From Agelaius tricolor (Eukaryota > Chordata > Aves > Passeriformes > Icteridae): a stretch of 64,000 nucleotides of DNA. The position numbers and the translations under genes are program-made. The stretch lies in assembly GCA_023055355.1 (NCBI GenBank), contig JALJCS010000004.1:28796744-28860743 (forward strand), given 5' to 3'. The notes beneath the pieces were generated by a model that was not told the DNA's origin, searched no databases, and worked only from the letters and a program-made list of their open reading frames with translations. Every line of letters starts with the position of its first letter. Within the stretch, counting starts at the first letter, position 1. Positions 51,330-62,770 of the stretch are shown here, piece by piece.

Positions 51330-51390
51330 AAAGGAAAAGAAAAAACCCCACCAAAACCCAAAAATTATATAAAACCAAACCACCACTTAT
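51330..51390. repeat. A/C-rich tract facing the T/G-rich tract
   Basis: Runs such as AAAAAACCCCACCAAAACCC and AAAACCAAACCACCAC are roughly complementary to the T/G tract 100 bases upstream. The two could pair as an imperfect stem. Confidence 0.65.
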
Positions 51391-52800
51391 CTCTGTTAAA
51401 AATTAGTTTTGGATTTTCTTCTACATTATTTCAGCAAAGGCACTTTATGCCACAGATGCTTCCAAGAGAATACAATTTAAGCAAAGGTTAGAGAATATTG
51501 ACTGACAGGGAATTCCAGATGAGAAACTGTGAAAAATCTCATATGATGCCTGATACAAAGTTTTTCAATCACATGAAAGGTATGATGTCATTTGGTGCAG
51601 TTATAGTGATTTAATGCTCAAATATATGTTGATAATCATTGCAAATAAGGATTACTTCTTTTTTAAAAAAATATTTGTATTAGCGAAGTAAATTAATGCC
51701 ACTTATGTGTTCTGAGATTCTATTTTCATAGGCCCTTAAGAAAAAGGTTTTACATAATAGTATTAACTAAAAAATAAATAAATAGATACAGCACTTAGGT
51801 GCTTTTTCATCAAACATTGTACTGCTGTAAAATAATTTCTTATTAAAACTCCTGTTGTCCAGTATCTTCAGAGTACTTCTGTCATTTGTGATTTATCACT
51901 TTTTCAGATGGGATCTTTTCATTGCCAAGAACTTATTTGAAAGAATTTTGTTTGGAAAGTTAAAGAGCAAAAATATTGGGTAATTTGTCTGTGTTTATTA
52001 TTGTTTTACTTAGGGATGATGTGATATAGTTCTTAATTTTTTGATAAAGGTAAATTACTTATTTTCAGTTTTCAATTTGTCAGGCATTGTGGGTTTTTAA
52101 ATTTTTTGAACAGCAGAGTGATGCAGAATTTTACTTCTAGACATTTTCTCACACCTGAGTTTTTGGAATTACCCATTCTATCATGCAGTACAATGGATTA
52201 CACTTATCTTTTAATTTGACTTAATTGAAAGATTTCTCTGGGTTGCACATACAGTTGGTTAATTGTGTGCCACGATTCCATTTTCCTTTGCTGATAGATC
52301 CAATGGAAAAAGAAAAAGGCATATGGATTTAGGTTCCATTTAGTTATTTGGTTTATTCATTCAGAAATCCTGTATAGTATACAGTCTTACAGTAAGGAAA
52401 GTAGATGTTGATCAAAGGCTTTCATACAGTTTCACATGTATCTAAACATGGATTAGTGTTAATCCTCATGGGTGCACTGCCGAATAATCTTGTCCTTACA
52501 ATTTGAGAGAAGAGAAACAGTCCGGTAATGATGGTGCAGTTTAAACTTAAGGTTAATTTGCTTTATGGAGCGAGTTAAAGTTTAATTTTTTTACTAACAC
52601 AGTGGAAAGCAGAAAAAATGCCAAAATGTCAAAACACAGGCTGGGTGGGAACGTTTTTACTTTTAAAATACATATTAGCCATAAGGTGGCAGTGTGGGAA
52701 CTATTTTTAACTGAAGTGAGGGAAAAAAGAACTGAAACTCTCAGTCTAATTTTCAGGGTATAAAAAAAGTAACATGGCAACAGATTCAGAGTTTGAGAGA
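51391..52800. other. AT-rich non-coding stretch
   Basis: No gene recognised. Confidence 0.6.
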
Positions 52801-52801
52801 T

Positions 52802-52992
52802 TTTTCCTTTTCCTTTTCCTTTTCCTTTTCCTTTTCCTTTTCCTTTTCCTTTTCCTTTTCCTTTTCCTTTTCCTATTCCTATTCCTTTCCTTTTGCTTTC
52901 CCTTTCCTCTTCCTTTCTTTTTTCTTTTCCTTTTCTTTCATTTTTTACTTTTTCCCCCCTTTTCTTTCATTTTTTTCCTTTTTTTCTTTAAA
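52802..52992. repeat. (CCTTTT)n hexamer repeat with a decayed polypyrimidine tail
   Basis: About twelve perfect CCTTTT units lie at 52802-52874. Variant units with CTATTC and TTTGC interruptions follow, then mixed C/T sequence to about 52992. Nearly 190 bases of one strand are pyrimidine. Reading it as protein gives Phe-Leu-Phe-Leu or Phe-Ser-Phe-Ser repeats that are artefacts. Confidence 0.95.
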
Positions 52993-54814
52993 TGTATATA
53001 CCTGAAACAACTTAGGTAGCTGAAAGACTGAAATTCCTAGGAGTGAAATCTCACTTGGTAATACATGACTTCTGGCAAGCTATTGTAGAAATATGTAAAA
53101 AATATATTAAATATATAGTCTCCAAAATATTAATCCTACTCAGGATGAGACATCTAGTTATGAATATGTTTTTATATACATTCCTTAATGGTAGTTCATT
53201 CTTTTCTTAGAGAAATAACAGTTCATTAAAACATCAGGAGAGCAATTGTATGCATATGCAAATAGTCACATAGATACACTCTCACATGAAAACAATTCCA
53301 AAAATAAAACACATTCAAGGAAACTTGTAAATTCACCAGCATCATCCCTCTGCTTTCCTTCTCCTATATCCCCTAAACATCTTTGTGAGGTAAACACTGA
53401 AGATTAGACAAAAGAGAGCTAGGAATTTATCATGGATTCTACATTGGTTTGAAGTATGTACCATCCCAGAAACTTCTCAAAAAAAAAGTCTTATAAAAAT
53501 ATTAAGTATATCACCAAAATACATATGGAGTAGAACTCCATCCCTGTTTTTCTCAGATGTTTTCAGGATGTTTGATACCATTTCTGCAGTAGACGCATAC
53601 ATAGAGAAAGCATTTGGCCATTCCCACTTAATTCTGAGCATGCAGATGGATAATGAAAAATCTGGATCAATACCAAATGTGCAATTTAGATACAGACCAT
53701 GCAGTCATTTGTGCTCTTTCCTTCTAAAAAATATTTTCTATAAAGGCATGCCTTACAAAGCTCATAGAATTTCGACACAGAAAAATCTCTTAATTTAAAT
53801 TCAAATATATTAATTGAAAATAAATTAAGAGAAAGAAAAAGAGAGAGTAATTAATGTTCAGAATTGAATGCTCTTTTTTTTCATTCTCTAAAACACATTA
53901 GTAATAATCACTGACTTTACTGTTTGAAGTAAAATTATTATGTTTAAAACCAAGTTCCAGTCCCAAACTTGCAGTGAATTTTTGCTTTTTATCCTTTTGA
54001 TTAGCAGTTCTCTTGAACAACTGCTCTAACAAATCAGAGAGTTACCAAAAATGTGAATAAAACCAGAAATTTTACTGTATTTAAGTACTTTACTGAAAGT
54101 TGATAAAGGCCAGCAGAATATAATTTTATTTTATTCCACAAGGCTGCTAAGCATTTGTGACTTCAGAATTTCTTGTTATATATATGAAGGGCTTTTTTAA
54201 TTGGTAACATAAAACTGTAAGTATTTGCAAATATACAAACTTTGCAGTTACCTTAAAACACAGAAGAAAAAAGCAAAAAACAAGCAAACAAAAAGAGGAA
54301 AAATTGCATGTTCCAAAGTGCATGTTCCCAAGAATGTATTAATGTTGTCTAAAACTCTTATAGTGATACATTTTTATTTTACACGTGTTAGAAGAAAGAT
54401 ATCTAGATGTTTCACCTATAGAATACTGATATTTAGTAAATAAAAATTACTTGTTTCACCCACTAAGTGTTAAGCAGGGCGTTTTTGAAACTACTTAGGT
54501 ATCAGTAAAGCAGCTTGGGGAAGAGGGAGGGGAATATTTTAAAATGAGATTAAGAAAAACCAACCACCTATTCCACCTCTCAAACGCATCAAAGAAAACC
54601 CCTCAAACTCAAAACCAACCAACCTACTAAACAGCTGCCTTATTGCACATGTAGCATTAGAACTGGTGAAATAAATCAAAAAAAGAATATAAGTCACTAG
54701 TAATGCAGTGTTGCATAAGCTACTCAGTGCTTTACGTGTCTGAATAAACTGTTGAAAAACAGACCATTTTACTATTAGATATGCACCAGGGTTTTTTCAC
54801 TGGACCACTTCTCT
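52993..54814. other. AT-rich non-coding stretch
   Basis: No gene recognised. An A/C-rich patch with AAAACCAACCAACC lies near 54556-54630. Confidence 0.55.
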
Positions 54815-55772
54815 CTTGAACCCTACAAATTACAGGTGCAGGCAGGTGGTGGCCTGCTTGGCTAGCCTCCTCAGAGAAGTGGATCCCCAGCCCGTGAATA
54901 TCCTACTGCGCTGAGCTGCTTCACCCCACCACAAGAATGGATTCTCCTCCTGCAGCCCCTCTTGCTGCAAGGCTGCTTGCACTTACACATCCCTAAGTAG
55001 TGAGCAGCTCTTCACCCTGTGCAGGTGCCCAGGTGCTTGCAGAGAGTGCTGCAGGAGTGGCCTCTGTGGAGAGAGGCTGAGGGGCTGCCCTGTGCTGGAC
55101 ACAGCTGGTTACAGCCACCTCCAGTGGACCCACCACACAACACAGCTGTGCCCCGCTGAAAAGGTCATGGTACCTGGGGGAATGAGTTCGTGGGGAAAAT
55201 GCTTTCCAAAAAAGGCAAGGATGCTCTATAGTCAGAGGGGGAAAAGTAGTGGGAGACATGAGGGTGAATAGTAAGGGCAGAGAGGGAAAGGGAGAAGCTA
55301 CTCCAGGTGCCGCCATAGATATTTTTCTGTAGCCAGTGGAGAGATGCACACAGTGGAGGAGGGAAAAAAAGCAAGATGTGCCAGAGACAAATCACTGTCC
55401 TGACTACACCTCCCTCCCTCAAACATACCTCTCCAATGCATTGCTCTGGGCACATAGAGGAACCAGGAATGAAAACTGATTCCAGGAATGAAAACTGAAG
55501 TTTAACCTGAGAGAAGAGTGATGAAAGGTGTTGTTTTTAGTATTTGTATTTGTTTGTCACTACTTTAATCTATTTTATTGGGCAATAAATTAAACTTGTT
55601 CTCCCCTGAACCAAGTCTCTTTTGTCAATAAGAGTAATTAGTGAGTGATCTTCCTGCCTTTTCCTTGACTTATGAGCTTTTTTCATCTTATTTCCTTCTC
55701 CAATCCTGAAGACGAGGGATGGTAAATGGCAGCTGGGTGGACCTTGACTGCTTGCTAAGGCTCAACACCACA
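54815..55772 (+). mobile_element. ERVL-like LTR, plus orientation
   Basis: The 3' half follows a common avian ERVL LTR. The blocks are TTGGGCAATAAATTAAACTT, CTGAACCAAGTCTCTTTTGT, ATTAGTGAGTGATCTTCCTG, ACTTATGAGCTTTTTTCATC and a terminal GCTCAACACCACA. The AATAAA at 55584-55589 is the polyadenylation signal and sets plus orientation. The 5' half (54815-55500) is GC-rich and more diverged, with TGCTGGACACAGCTGG and GTGGACCCACC-like blocks. The 5' boundary is estimated from the composition change. Two open frames on the minus strand inside it are by-products of the GC-rich sequence. No internal proviral genes are attached. Confidence 0.75.
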
Positions 55773-57155
55773 ATGGGCTTCTCAAATAATGTCTAAAGCT
55801 GTCACTACTACTGGTCCATTTGCTTTCACAATTTTTCATTGGTTCAATCCTGTCTTTTGCTTCTCTTTCTTCATTATAGGTAGCGGTATGTGTTCCAGGT
55901 CCTTGTGCAATATGATTTAAGCAGCATTATGTTGTCCTCTAAGTGTATATAGGAACATAATATTTCTCAGTCATTTTTTGCCTCAAGTTGATGCACCTTT
56001 TTCTTCCCATATCATCCACATCTCTTGCTATATTCTATATTCCTTATACAATGTGTGATCTTTCCTCATTTATCTTCTGTTTTGTAATATCTTATTTAGA
56101 AGCTTACTTTCCCACTGACAAACTACACAATCTCTACAAAAAAGAAAGAATGAGACAAACCTCATTCTTTAAAGGAATGTTATGGGGGGGTGGGTGCCAA
56201 GAAGGAAGGAAAAATAAAACTGAGTTTTCTTGCAAGAGTTCACAAGAGAATTGAATGCAGTGAACAATGCTGCTTTCTTTGGCCTAGCTTTGGGAATCTT
56301 TTGTGCTTAATCTCTTAGAAATTCTTTTTTGAAAGTTCTCTTCTCCCTCTTTGGATTCCTAGGTACCATGTTGACATTCCTCTTTCCAAGTCAGCCAAAG
56401 CGAAAACACTGTTCACAAGAGGTTTTTTTGCTTTCTTGCATCACAGAAAATATATGAGCCAAAAGCACGAGAATTTTTTTTATAGCACCATGTGTTTTGG
56501 GTACGAGTGTATCTCAGAATATAGAGATGATAATAGGTGAAGAGTGGGTCATGACAAAAGCAATAAAACGAAGTTTCCAGGATATGGTCTTTCACTTTTT
56601 TCTGTTTCGTCAACTCAGCACATTAGTAATGAAATAAATCTGTTTCCTCAGCTTTTGTCACATGGACAGGAAGAATTCTGATGTGTGAAGCCTCTCCAGA
56701 CTTCCCAATCTGGATTGCATGCCACTGATTTTGCTTAAACTATATAAGATATTAGTAAAACTGAGAAACATAAGCTGGACCCCATCTCTTCTTGATATTG
56801 CACTGTCTTACAGACAAGAGCATTTTAAAACATAGCATAAGATAACAAGCAAAAAATTCTCAGTCTTAGTATGGTGAAGAAAGAAATAGGAATAAGAAAA
56901 TGCATGAGTTTGAATAATGGTCTCAGACTATTTCTGTTCTTTTCAGAAAAGGTATACTTCCTTTCAGACCCCTTGCTGGCCTTTCTTCTTGTCTTCCCAG
57001 CTAAGAAGAAAGAAAAAAGCTCCTAGTGAATAATTTAGTGATCTGTTTGGAAAGTTATTCTGCATTCATCTACCAAAATGCAGCATAGAGAGAACTAGCC
57101 CTATGCAAGTCCAATTAGCTTCTTGATTTCTGCAAGTTATTCAGCCCTGAGTATG
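55773..57155. other. AT-rich non-coding stretch
   Basis: No gene recognised. A run of G (GGGGGGGTGGGTG) lies near 56184-56197. Confidence 0.6.
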
Positions 57156-57159
57156 TTAT

Positions 57160-57330
57160 GTGCCAATCGCCAATAAGACCATTCAAACATTTGAAGGTTT
57201 ATTATATTCATAGTATAGCAGACTTAAAATATACTAGGCTATTTAGTGATCAGTCACTGATTTACTTTGTATTCTTTGCTCCTTCCCTCTGCTCCTAAGT
57301 ATTTGTTTCTGCAAAACACATTTTTTAAAG
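57160..57330 (-). mobile_element. Possible old LTR fragment
   Basis: The plus strand begins TGTGCCAATCGCCAATAAGA and continues TTTGAAGGTTTATTATA. On the minus strand this reads AATAAA, then a short U5-like stretch, then GGCGATTGGCACA with a CA end. The end resembles that of the ERVK-like LTR at 30.1 kb (GGCGATTGG). The rest is too diverged to assign, and the right boundary is a guess. Confidence 0.35.
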
Positions 57331-59359
57331 AAGCCTTAGCTATAGCTGACTTTCAAATATGTGAGAAAGAATTGACAACCATTTCCAACTCAGATTCTTC
57401 ATGACACTACCAGTCATGGAAAAAAATTTGAAACATATGCAAGAAAGATTGCAGATCTCCATATTCCTAGGAATTATTATGCCATTTCCAGTATAGGAAG
57501 AGTGTCTGTTATCATTTTTTGTAGGAAAGCTCTTCTACTCCATTTTGAATCCCAGGGTTGATTCAAGAAAAAAATCTAACCGCAGACATATTTTTGTCTA
57601 AGTCAACCTTTAAGGTGCCTTCTAAGTTTACAATTAATAACTGGTATTTGCCCTATTTTCATTGCTGCAAGATGGGGCACACAAATGTACTTCTCCCCTA
57701 AGGGAGGTGTCTGGTCAGTATTTCTGTGGAGTAACAATGAGTTCTTTATTAGTGCTTCAGAGAGTGAAATACAAAGATCAAGAATGGCAGAATTTTTTCC
57801 TAGCAATGTCAACAGGAGAAAAACCTTACCTTTAACTGCAAAGAAAGAGGAAAGAGACATGCCTTAGAATAACTAAGAGTAGATCTGAAGGCTGTTATAC
57901 ATTAAAAACTCCTCAGTGAATCTAAACCATGCCAGTCGAAAAAATGTGAACTGTCTCTCACTGTCCAAAATGTGAAGATGCTATAAATCTTTACCAGCAA
58001 GTCACTCACCTAGTTCTGTAAACTACTGATGTATCAAAGCGAGGGCTCTCAGACTCAATAAATGTGAAAGCAAAAAGTGCTTCAAACATTTGAAAGATTT
58101 CTATTAGTTTGGTATATTTACATAATCTTTTCTATGTGTTTAAAGGGTATATATAAAATGTAAAAAAAAGAAACCAGTGAAAACCATCTTGACAAGTAGC
58201 TTACTTTTATGATCAGGACATCATATTACGCTTGAGCAGACTACATGCTGTGAGCATGTTATCATCATCTGAGTTAATCACACTGAATTTTAATTTTGTT
58301 GTGGGATGTTAATTTGGAATTTTATGGCCACCAAGCACATGTTTTGCCTGAGAAGACTTAATCGGATGATACTATTATTTAGCATATTATTTCCCATGGG
58401 CAAATTGAGATTAAGTGTTTATCTCTGTGGAACCTTGAGAACCTAATAAACTACAGTGGGATCAGATAGAAGATAACCGTAGTATACAGTGAATCACATT
58501 TTAGTTTCTTCAAACAAAGAAATAAATTCTGATATTTGAGGAAAAGATCATTAGATGGACTTTCAAGTTTGACACTGAACCAGTTAAGTGTTTATGCAAG
58601 TTTATTTATGGAGACCTTAGCACTACATTAATTGGAACTAGAAAGGAAAAAAGTACATCACCCTTCTTTTGATTTGCAACAATGGTATTTATGCAGCTAT
58701 TAGCTGTATTCCTCTGATAATTCAATGCATTTTGGGATTTAGTTGATGTCATATTCAAAAAAAATAAAATATTATCTTTATCTGTTTCATCAAAATTTTA
58801 TTGTTTCAAGCATGTTGATGAAAGGTATACTTTTTGATTTTATGAACATTTTAATTGTCAAGGGAAGAAAACTTCCTCCTGAAGCTATTAGTTATGACAT
58901 CTGTATGAAGACATGAAAATTTTATGAAAGACTTAAAAGTCCCAATAAAATTCACCCAGTGTAATTTTTATGTGTTAGTCAGTACCTTCTACATTTAAGC
59001 AAACTTACCAAAGAAAGAAGCTTTTCCAAGGCTAATTCCTAATGCTTGGAATTATCAAGACAGTCTCTCACTGTGATAACACACTGATCACTCACCATCT
59101 CTCATTAGTCTTTTGCTGTCAAGGAAAAAGTCATTCTCTGCAATGTCTTTATTTTTCCTCCTAAGACATAGAAGAAAATACAGATGTAGGAATCAAATCA
59201 TGACTTGCCATATCACCAAAAACTAGCAGTGTAAAATAGCGTGTTCAAAAAAATAGTGAATGTGGAACAAATTAAGACCTTTGCAATGATAGATTTATTA
59301 TTTAAAAATGGTCTATGTTCCTTCCTTTAAATAATTACTTATATATTACATTTCATTTT
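57331..59359. other. AT-rich non-coding stretch
   Basis: No gene recognised. The part at about 58230-58480 is less repetitive and may be conserved non-coding DNA; no alignment was available. Confidence 0.55.
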
Positions 59360-59800
59360 GGGCATTCCCCTACTCCAGCATGGGATCCTGCAGATGCATC
59401 AGGTGAACCTCTGTGTTCTGTGGACCTCTATGGGCCATTGGGGCACAGCTGCCTCGCCATGGTCTTCACAAGACAGGGCAGCGCCTCTGTACCTGGAGCA
59501 CATTTTCCCCCTTCTCTCTGGGAGCTGAAGAGTTCTTTCTCTCACATATTCTCACTCACTTCTCTCACTTCTCTGGTTGCAATTGCCCTAGTGCAGCAGC
59601 ACCTCTCCCCTTCTCAAGTCTGTTTTCCCAGCAGCACTACTGCTGTCCCCTACGGGCTTGGCCCTGAACAGCTGCAGGTCCATCTTGGAGCTAGGTGACA
59701 CTGGCTCCATCAGACATTGGAGAAGCTTCTTGCAGCTTCTCAGAGAAACTGCTCCTGTTGCCCCCTGCTTGCAAAAGCTTGTCTTGCAAACCCAATGATG
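59360..59800 (+). mobile_element. Avian interspersed repeat segment, probably ERV-derived
   Basis: A GC-rich block with segments I recognise from a dispersed bird repeat: TGCCTCGCCATGGTCTTCAC, CTCACATATTCTCACTCACT, GGTCCATCTTGGAGCTAGG and the end GTCTTGCAAACCCAAT. It runs directly into the (AAT)n tract. I cannot say whether it is an LTR or internal ERV sequence. The plus orientation follows the way the repeat is usually written and is not proven. Open frames inside it have no domain. Confidence 0.55.
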
Positions 59801-59808
59801 ATGATGTT

Positions 59809-59811
<3 letters not shown>

Positions 59812-59871
<60 letters not shown>
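59812..59871. repeat. (AAT)n microsatellite, about 20 units
   Basis: Sixty bases of perfect AAT are followed at once by an inverse TTTTTATTATTATTACTATT tract (59871-59890). The two could fold back on each other. Reading the repeat as protein gives poly-Asn or poly-Ile, which is not a gene. Confidence 0.97.
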
Positions 59872-60007
59872 TTTTATTATTATTACTATTTCTATGAAAA
59901 GTAGGGAGAGAAGAATTAAACCTAAGAGAAAAAAAACAGTGCACATTACAGCTTATTACTGCTGACCAATTCTCAGCCTATCCTCAAGCAGTGATCAGCT
60001 GTTCCTG

Positions 60008-60030
60008 GTCATGTATATACTATACATGAC
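60008..60030. repeat. 10-bp inverted repeat inside the LTR
   Basis: GTCATGTATA and TATACATGAC are perfect complements around TAC. It lies at the TATA region of the ERVL-like LTR. Confidence 0.85.
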
Positions 60031-60290
60031 AATCTGTGGCATGGAATAGTCCTTTGGCCAGTATGGATTGCCTGTCCTGGCCATGTCCATCAAAGATTCC
60101 TGTAGAGCTCTTTAGTTGCAGAAAATGTGGCACAAAAAATCCTTAGCTTAGGAGAAACACAACTTAGCAAGAACCAAAACATCTGTGTGTTGTCAACAGT
60201 CTCATACTAAATGCAAAACACAGCACTGCACCAGCTATGAAGAAAAAAATTAACTCAATCCTACCCTATGAAAAATATGTACCCTATTAA

Positions 60291-62770
60291 ACATAGATTT
60301 AGCAACAGTGCTAATATGAGAATTGGTTGTGAAAATTCTTGAGTTAAAATAAGTAAAACTCATATTAGTTCAGAAGATTATATGGCAATTCTGTAAATTC
60401 CATAATTGATTTTTTGGTACATTTTTGAATATCATTTAGCAGCAAAATACAAATTGTGGAATAAATATTTTTTCTTTTTTAAAACTCAATACTATAAAAA
60501 ATATGTTACAAAAATTATCTTATGCACATTTTCTTGATATCCAGCATTTCTGTGAGCAGTATTTTACTTGTATATCTCAGCAGTGATCTTTGGCAGGAAG
60601 GAAAAAAAGAATTTCCTAGTGGTTAAGAATGCTTTAGTGTATCAGAAGCCCTACTTTGTATGATTTGCTAACCGTAAGACAGCTGTAATGAAGAGAAAAT
60701 ATAGCAGTGTAATAATTTGACGGCCACATTTATCTATAAAGAGGGCTGTTTCATATCAGATCCCACCTTCAGCTCTATGAAAATGTACTATGATGGAAAG
60801 AATTCAAATAGCAGCAGTGAAACCTCCAGAACACTTTTTTTTTTTGATTAGGTATCCAGCCAACAGACAAAATTCTGTATAATTTTCCAATTGCATATTC
60901 ACAAATCTTGTGAAGTAGCAGGATCAGTGGAACCAGGGAACATTTAATTTTCTTCAGTTTTTATAAACATGTAGACAGACCCAAGAAGACCACTGTAACA
61001 TTTAAATAACCAAAGTCACATATAAATGAACACATCTCTCAGTAAAGGTAGTGTTTATAATATTATCAAAATCATGCTGACCCATATCAAATCAGCTGTT
61101 CCTTCCTATTTATTTTGTCTTTGGAAAATGCTAAATGCAAGATATTGAGAAGAGTGGCCCAAAAAATCCTGACCAAACTTTAGGCTTCCATGCCAAAAGT
61201 CTTTCACGTCTGCATACAAGATAGCTCCTTCTTAGCTGAAGGTTGCTTCTCTCTATTGTTGAATGAATTTGTATGCTTCTCAGAGTTTGTTTTTGTTTTT
61301 AATTTTCCATGGTTTAAGTTGTCTTGGGGTTTACCAAGAACCACCTACATCAAGGACAACTCTGGGTGTTTCCATTCACTTTCTCCCTGATTATTTTTTC
61401 TAGAGCTCCCATTGATTTGTGACAGGCACTGTAGTTCTCTTCTGTCAGTAAAAATCTGCCTGTGTGGAGTATGTAGCCAAATTAATCTACCCTGAGACCT
61501 CAGCCCTTGATCTCCATGCCTGGGCTCTTGATGGAGTTTGATAATACTGCCTCATAACCAAGTAAAGAAAGAACCACTAACTAGACAGAACAACTTTCTG
61601 AACACCCTTATATTTGTATACTTCTGGTATTCCTGAAAAATCATTTTTTAATGTATCTTTTTTAAACCAGATAAGAAAAGAGAAAGTAATCTGGAAAAAA
61701 AAGAAAAACAAAAACCAGAAGACAAAATAATCCAAATAACAGAATTTCAGGGTCCTTTCCTTCTTTCTCTCCCTATCTTTTTGTTTTTATTTCCAAAGGA
61801 GCATTTCTGTTTTCCTTTTCACTGCACTTTCAGAATATGTAGCTATGCATTAGGCACTGACGATGAGACTTTTCATGTTCTGGCAGGAACAAAGAAAATT
61901 AGAAAGAGATTGTGAAAATTTTGGGGAATGACTAAAAAATAAACAGAATCTGAGATTTTTTTACACATTGAACACGCTCACTATCTACAGTCAGTAGTCA
62001 AAATGTAGCAGTTCTGTTTTTCCAGGAAAATAAGTGAATCTGCAGATATGAATGAGTTAATTTTAAATCATCCCTCAGTTATGTAAATGCACAAAATGTA
62101 GTGCCACTTTCTATTCTTATTACAATCGTGAGACTGTCACTATAATTGATTAATTTCGTGCCATTCTTTCCCAGTGATCTCTTTGTCACCAGAATGAGCT
62201 ATCACAGAATTTTAATGCTGATTACATTTTAGTTTTCATAATGTATTCTCATTTTCATTCTAGTGACAAAGGTTGGCACAAAATCAGACCATATTCATAA
62301 CAAAGACTGCAAAAATAAAGCAGGAAACTGTATAGAATCCATCTTCATGACAATCTCAGAACAATGAGAACAGAAATATCACAAAACAAAACTCTTTGTT
62401 CTTGTGGCAGTCTTCGCATTGTAATATCACAATACTCTAAAATGCATTTCTGATCCTTTTGGATTGGATGTATTAAACTCATTGCAGTCTAGATATCCTT
62501 CACAATATTCTAAAAGGAGAGAGTAGGAGAAAAAAATCTTATATCAAAATGTGATCATTGTGGATAATGTAAAATACCTCTTAGCTGTTTGTTAATTCCT
62601 AAGTTTACCACTGAGTTACTGGCAGGAGGGAATGGGAACAAGCAGGAAAGAAGAAAAACAATGGTTTTCCATGGAACCTTTACATCACAAACTATCTGTT
62701 TCTTCCTGGGGGCAATTATTTGATAGACTGCTAATATGTGGCAAAACTGTGAGTTTCAAGAAGAAGAACA
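60291..62770. other. AT-rich non-coding stretch
   Basis: No gene recognised. Segments near 60610-60850 and 62120-62330 are non-repetitive and could be conserved non-coding DNA. Around 61130-61560 the sequence is less AT-rich but unassigned. Confidence 0.5.

Larger units (their letters stand above)
59801..60290 (-). mobile_element. ERVL-like LTR with internal (AAT)n expansion
   Basis: Blocks in the order of a common avian ERVL LTR read on the minus strand. They are AACAGTGCACATTACAGC, GTATATACTATACATGAC (the degenerate TATA region), GGCATGGAATAGTCCTTTGG, GAACCAAAACATCTGTGTGT, CTAAATGCAAAACACAGCAC and AAAATTAACTCAATCCTACC. In that family a short ATT-repeat lies just before the poly(A) region, at the place where this copy carries about 20 AAT units. 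The terminal part with the GGTTTAACCCC-like end is missing and is replaced by the repeat segment at 59.36-59.80 kb. Confidence 0.75.

Noticed and set aside
50942..51372. Overlapping Phe/Trp/Gly/Leu-rich open frames that look like membrane proteins
   Set aside because: They are produced by a T/G-rich tract; the residues simply reflect TTT, TTG, GGG and TGG codons.
52774..53019. Phe-Leu or Phe-Ser repeat protein
   Set aside because: It is translation of the (CCTTTT)n microsatellite.
54993..55455. 118- and 96-codon open frames on the minus strand
   Set aside because: They lie antisense within the GC-rich part of the plus-oriented ERVL-like LTR and show no domain.
59695..59965. Poly-Asn and poly-Ile open frames
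   Set aside because: They come from the (AAT)n repeat in the LTR.
28795..60290. A complete provirus bounded by the LTRs at 28.8 and 59.8 kb
   Set aside because: The LTRs are too diverged, the distance is too large and no viral genes of that family lie between them.
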